A stretch of DNA of 64,000 nt from Spirochaeta lutea (lineage in GTDB: Bacteria > Spirochaetota > Spirochaetia > DSM-27196 > Salinispiraceae): contig NZ_JNUP01000071.1 in assembly GCF_000758165.1 (NCBI RefSeq), forward strand, positions 157,766 through 221,765. Reading direction: 5' to 3'. Numbering within the stretch: position 1 is the first letter of the stretch; each line of letters opens with the position of its first letter. The notes beneath the pieces were generated by a model. That model made no database searches. It had not been told where the DNA came from and saw only the letters and a list, made by a program, of their open reading frames with translations. This document shows, piece by piece, positions 63,401 to 64,000 of the stretch. The position numbers and the translations under genes are program-made.

Positions 63401-63909
63401 TAGGCCCAGCCGTCATCTAAAACAGGGTTATAGTAAACCAATCCGTAACCACCCACGCCGAGCCATAAACCGTTCTCGGAATCCAAAGCCATATCAGAGA
63501 TACTCCTGGACTCCAACCAGCTCAGGGGGCTATCCGGTCCGGGTCGCAGTTCGTACTCCAAGGTCAGAGGATCAACCTTCATCAACCCATGATCCGTGGA
63601 TGCCCATATGGCACCATGGCGGTCCTCAATAATCCGGAGAATATTGCTGGTACGTAATCCCTGGGGAACATTACGCCGGGCTTTGATCACCTCCCATGAA
63701 TGGGGCAGGTACCGTTGAAGTCCCCCGGGGGTAGCAAACCATAAAAATCCCGAAGAATCCCTCAGTACATCCTGGACGGCGGCGTGAACCAGCCCGTCCT
63801 CAATTCCGAAGGACTCAAAGCGCGGAAGAAGATCCTGACCGTAAAGAAGGCTCGCAAACCAGAGGAGCAGCAGCTGTCCGAAAACGCTCCGAGAGCTATG
63901 GGGTTTCAT
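60490..63909 (-). CDS. Large propeller / Y_Y_Y sensor histidine kinase
   Basis: A 1139-residue membrane protein. After a signal segment (VFGQLLLLWFASLLYG) there are repeated two-component-regulator propeller blades (RDSSGFLWFATPGGLQRY, DRHGAIWASTDHGLMKVDP and many more) forming one or two seven-bladed propellers to about residue 640. A Y_Y_Y domain (about 690-760), one helix (WFTVVFLIFILSIPVGLVLY), a coiled coil and a kinase core follow, with phosphorylated His855 in SGIAHEMNTPAGV and ATPase boxes YQDNGAGLPPGI and GATGLGMYIVFNLV. No receiver or AraC output is fused, unlike many relatives. The tail is Pro/Gly/Ala/Glu-rich. ATG 63909 is preferred to 63963. Confidence 0.88.
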   Translation of the reverse strand: MKPHSSRSVFGQLLLLWFASLLYGQDLLPRFESFGIEDGLVHAAVQDVLRDSSGFLWFATPGGLQRYLPHSWEVIKARRNVPQGLRTSNILRIIEDRHGAIWASTDHGLMKVDPLTLEYELRPGPDSPLSWLESRSISDMALDSENGLWLGVGGYGLVYYNPVLDDGWAYPLNGTIRGLTPLRERGRVVFILDRGDQGAVYQVIRGMEPPREVLSWGEDRGEPTTLDWRGDRLHVGFSDGLIEYYSRDFTLLGTTALPRKARITDLEVTPQGRIWVGTDKYGGMVVEPQGKVVPIPSGGGEFSISDSVVTRIYRDAEDTLWMATRNNGVSYTSPGMNRVMVLQPENQGVPVSAVHVDVRGILWVGTDGRGLYGYSQDLQQQAYFSPEVLGDSAVLSIDDSESGGLWVGTYLGGLLHLDIDSGRITRYQHNPANPRSIPANFIRDTSYDGQGRLWIASVGAGVFYLPSLLSSEFVRIDGLPLSFVALQGSDAGVYAGGPGTGVYVISSNSNMPTRITGLASLDVWDLALDEQRGLLWVATGLGLEAVTLESSQILQIDLPDALKENELRSVELDGDGGLWLSGLNRLYYYSLETGMLTEFGPESGVRTQGFSMGAGIAGDHAIRAWGGAQGLFFLSPDGMSAVQEDWAGKPAGPRDSVYRDVAVFVNGSRVPILLPQDGRPVVELEQGESSVELQIEGVDYLSRGEQRVHLRMDGVDSGWRSIASGSTVVYSHLRDGRYTLWTHVSPVAGVGPEDFDAAMGVDILVSPPFWASRWFTVVFLIFILSIPVGLVLYRARRLESFNQQLSRRVRERTEELHQSNQDLQRTVQKLRQAQDRIVRTERLGALRSLTSGIAHEMNTPAGVLITAASFLESELEAVQGQFEDNTLSRGALSQFFKAVGDTSNILQRNLVRLGRLIEEFRSVSVTEHLEMAPQRFGVVAVIRRAAQRSGYLSRGFSLDIQMPEALTVVSYETAFEELFRQLFLNTMQHGFISKKAAEGVVTITGFIQEETFFLTYQDNGAGLPPGIRRRVFDPFYTTKRIEGATGLGMYIVFNLVREVLHGDVSCEPGDGFLLQCSFQANQLEPGSSPPVPAAPRPGGPTGEAPAQDTPEAVGDPGEAPAQEAPGEPGDADQAGEPPT

Positions 63910-63925
63910 CCCTTTAACTATAGTA

Positions 63926-63974
63926 TAGTGCGTAAAACAATGTAACGATTTGATAGTGCGCAAAACCCTGTAAC
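63926..63974 (-). repeat. Two end fragments of the 105-bp repeat at the window edge
   Basis: TAGTGCGTAAAACAATGTAAC at 63926 and TAGTGCGCAAAACCCTGTAAC at 63954 both match the right-hand end of the family read in reverse (TGTAAC rather than TGTAAACT). The second may be the start of a full element that continues past the window. Confidence 0.6.
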
Positions 63975-64000
63975 TTTTTACAAACCTCCCCCCACCCTTG

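Overview
The window is G+C-rich, gene-dense chromosomal DNA, probably from a free-living anaerobic member of the Spirochaetes. Pointers are: a YeeE/YedE thiosulfate transporter with its TusA partner, exported proteins whose signal peptides end in an Ala-Gly-Gly-Ser/Gly-acidic run (four cases), a propeller-Y_Y_Y sensor kinase, a class I hybrid-cluster protein, and fermentative genes (malic enzyme, D-lactate dehydrogenase, lactate permease). The assignment rests on gene content only. No rRNA, tRNA, CRISPR array or prophage was seen.

Layout. 0-3.7 kb: molybdenum cofactor genes moeA (cut by the window edge), moaD, moaE, a moeB-rhodanese fusion and a TauE/SafE exporter. 3.8-6.7 kb: an unusual HEXXH metallopeptidase-propeller-barrel envelope protein. 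6.8-11.5 kb: a minus-strand thiosulfate operon (YeeE/YedE, exported tandem rhodanese, TusA-like, cytosolic tandem rhodanese) preceded by a propeller protein. 11.8-20.5 kb: an outer-membrane protein, PAP2 phosphatase, AI-2E permease, a thioredoxin-reductase-like protein without CxxC, malic enzyme, a PAS-GGDEF-EAL protein and a lipoprotein. 20.5-33 kb: an A+T-rich stretch with an IS3-type remnant, a tripartite efflux operon with two different RND permeases, and small secreted proteins, one frameshifted in an A8 tract. 33-41.8 kb: YjbQ, an HAE3-type RND protein with a TetR regulator, a CD3324-family DNA-binding protein, a solo DNA methyltransferase and a MutS-like ATPase. 42-46.9 kb: a four-gene operon ending in hcp. 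46.9-53.3 kb: a sugar ABC transporter, a two-component system and purine nucleoside phosphorylase. 53.3-64 kb: MATE exporter, Crp/Fnr regulator, gamma carbonic anhydrase, lactate permease and D-lactate dehydrogenase, FabF, and a very large sensor kinase.

Two things stand out. First, the hcp operon carries, ahead of hcp, a binding-protein-like protein with no signal peptide, a HypB/UreG-like GTPase with Cys motifs, and an ABC ATPase with no membrane partner. This looks less like a transporter than a cytosolic cofactor-loading system for Hcp. Its promoter has a perfect 28-bp TTGACC-type palindrome centred exactly 41.5 bp from a predicted start site abutting the first ATG; a Crp/Fnr gene lies 8 kb away. 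Second, a family of about 105-bp elements with 20-bp inverted ends (TAGTGCGCAAAAGG at one end) is scattered through the intergenic spaces: five full copies, one decayed copy and several end fragments, with no transposase in view.

A further genome habit is the insertion of Gly/Ser/Pro/Ala-rich linkers or tails into otherwise ordinary proteins (MoeB, AI-2E permease, MutS-like, GTPase, response regulator, lactate dehydrogenase, sensor kinase).
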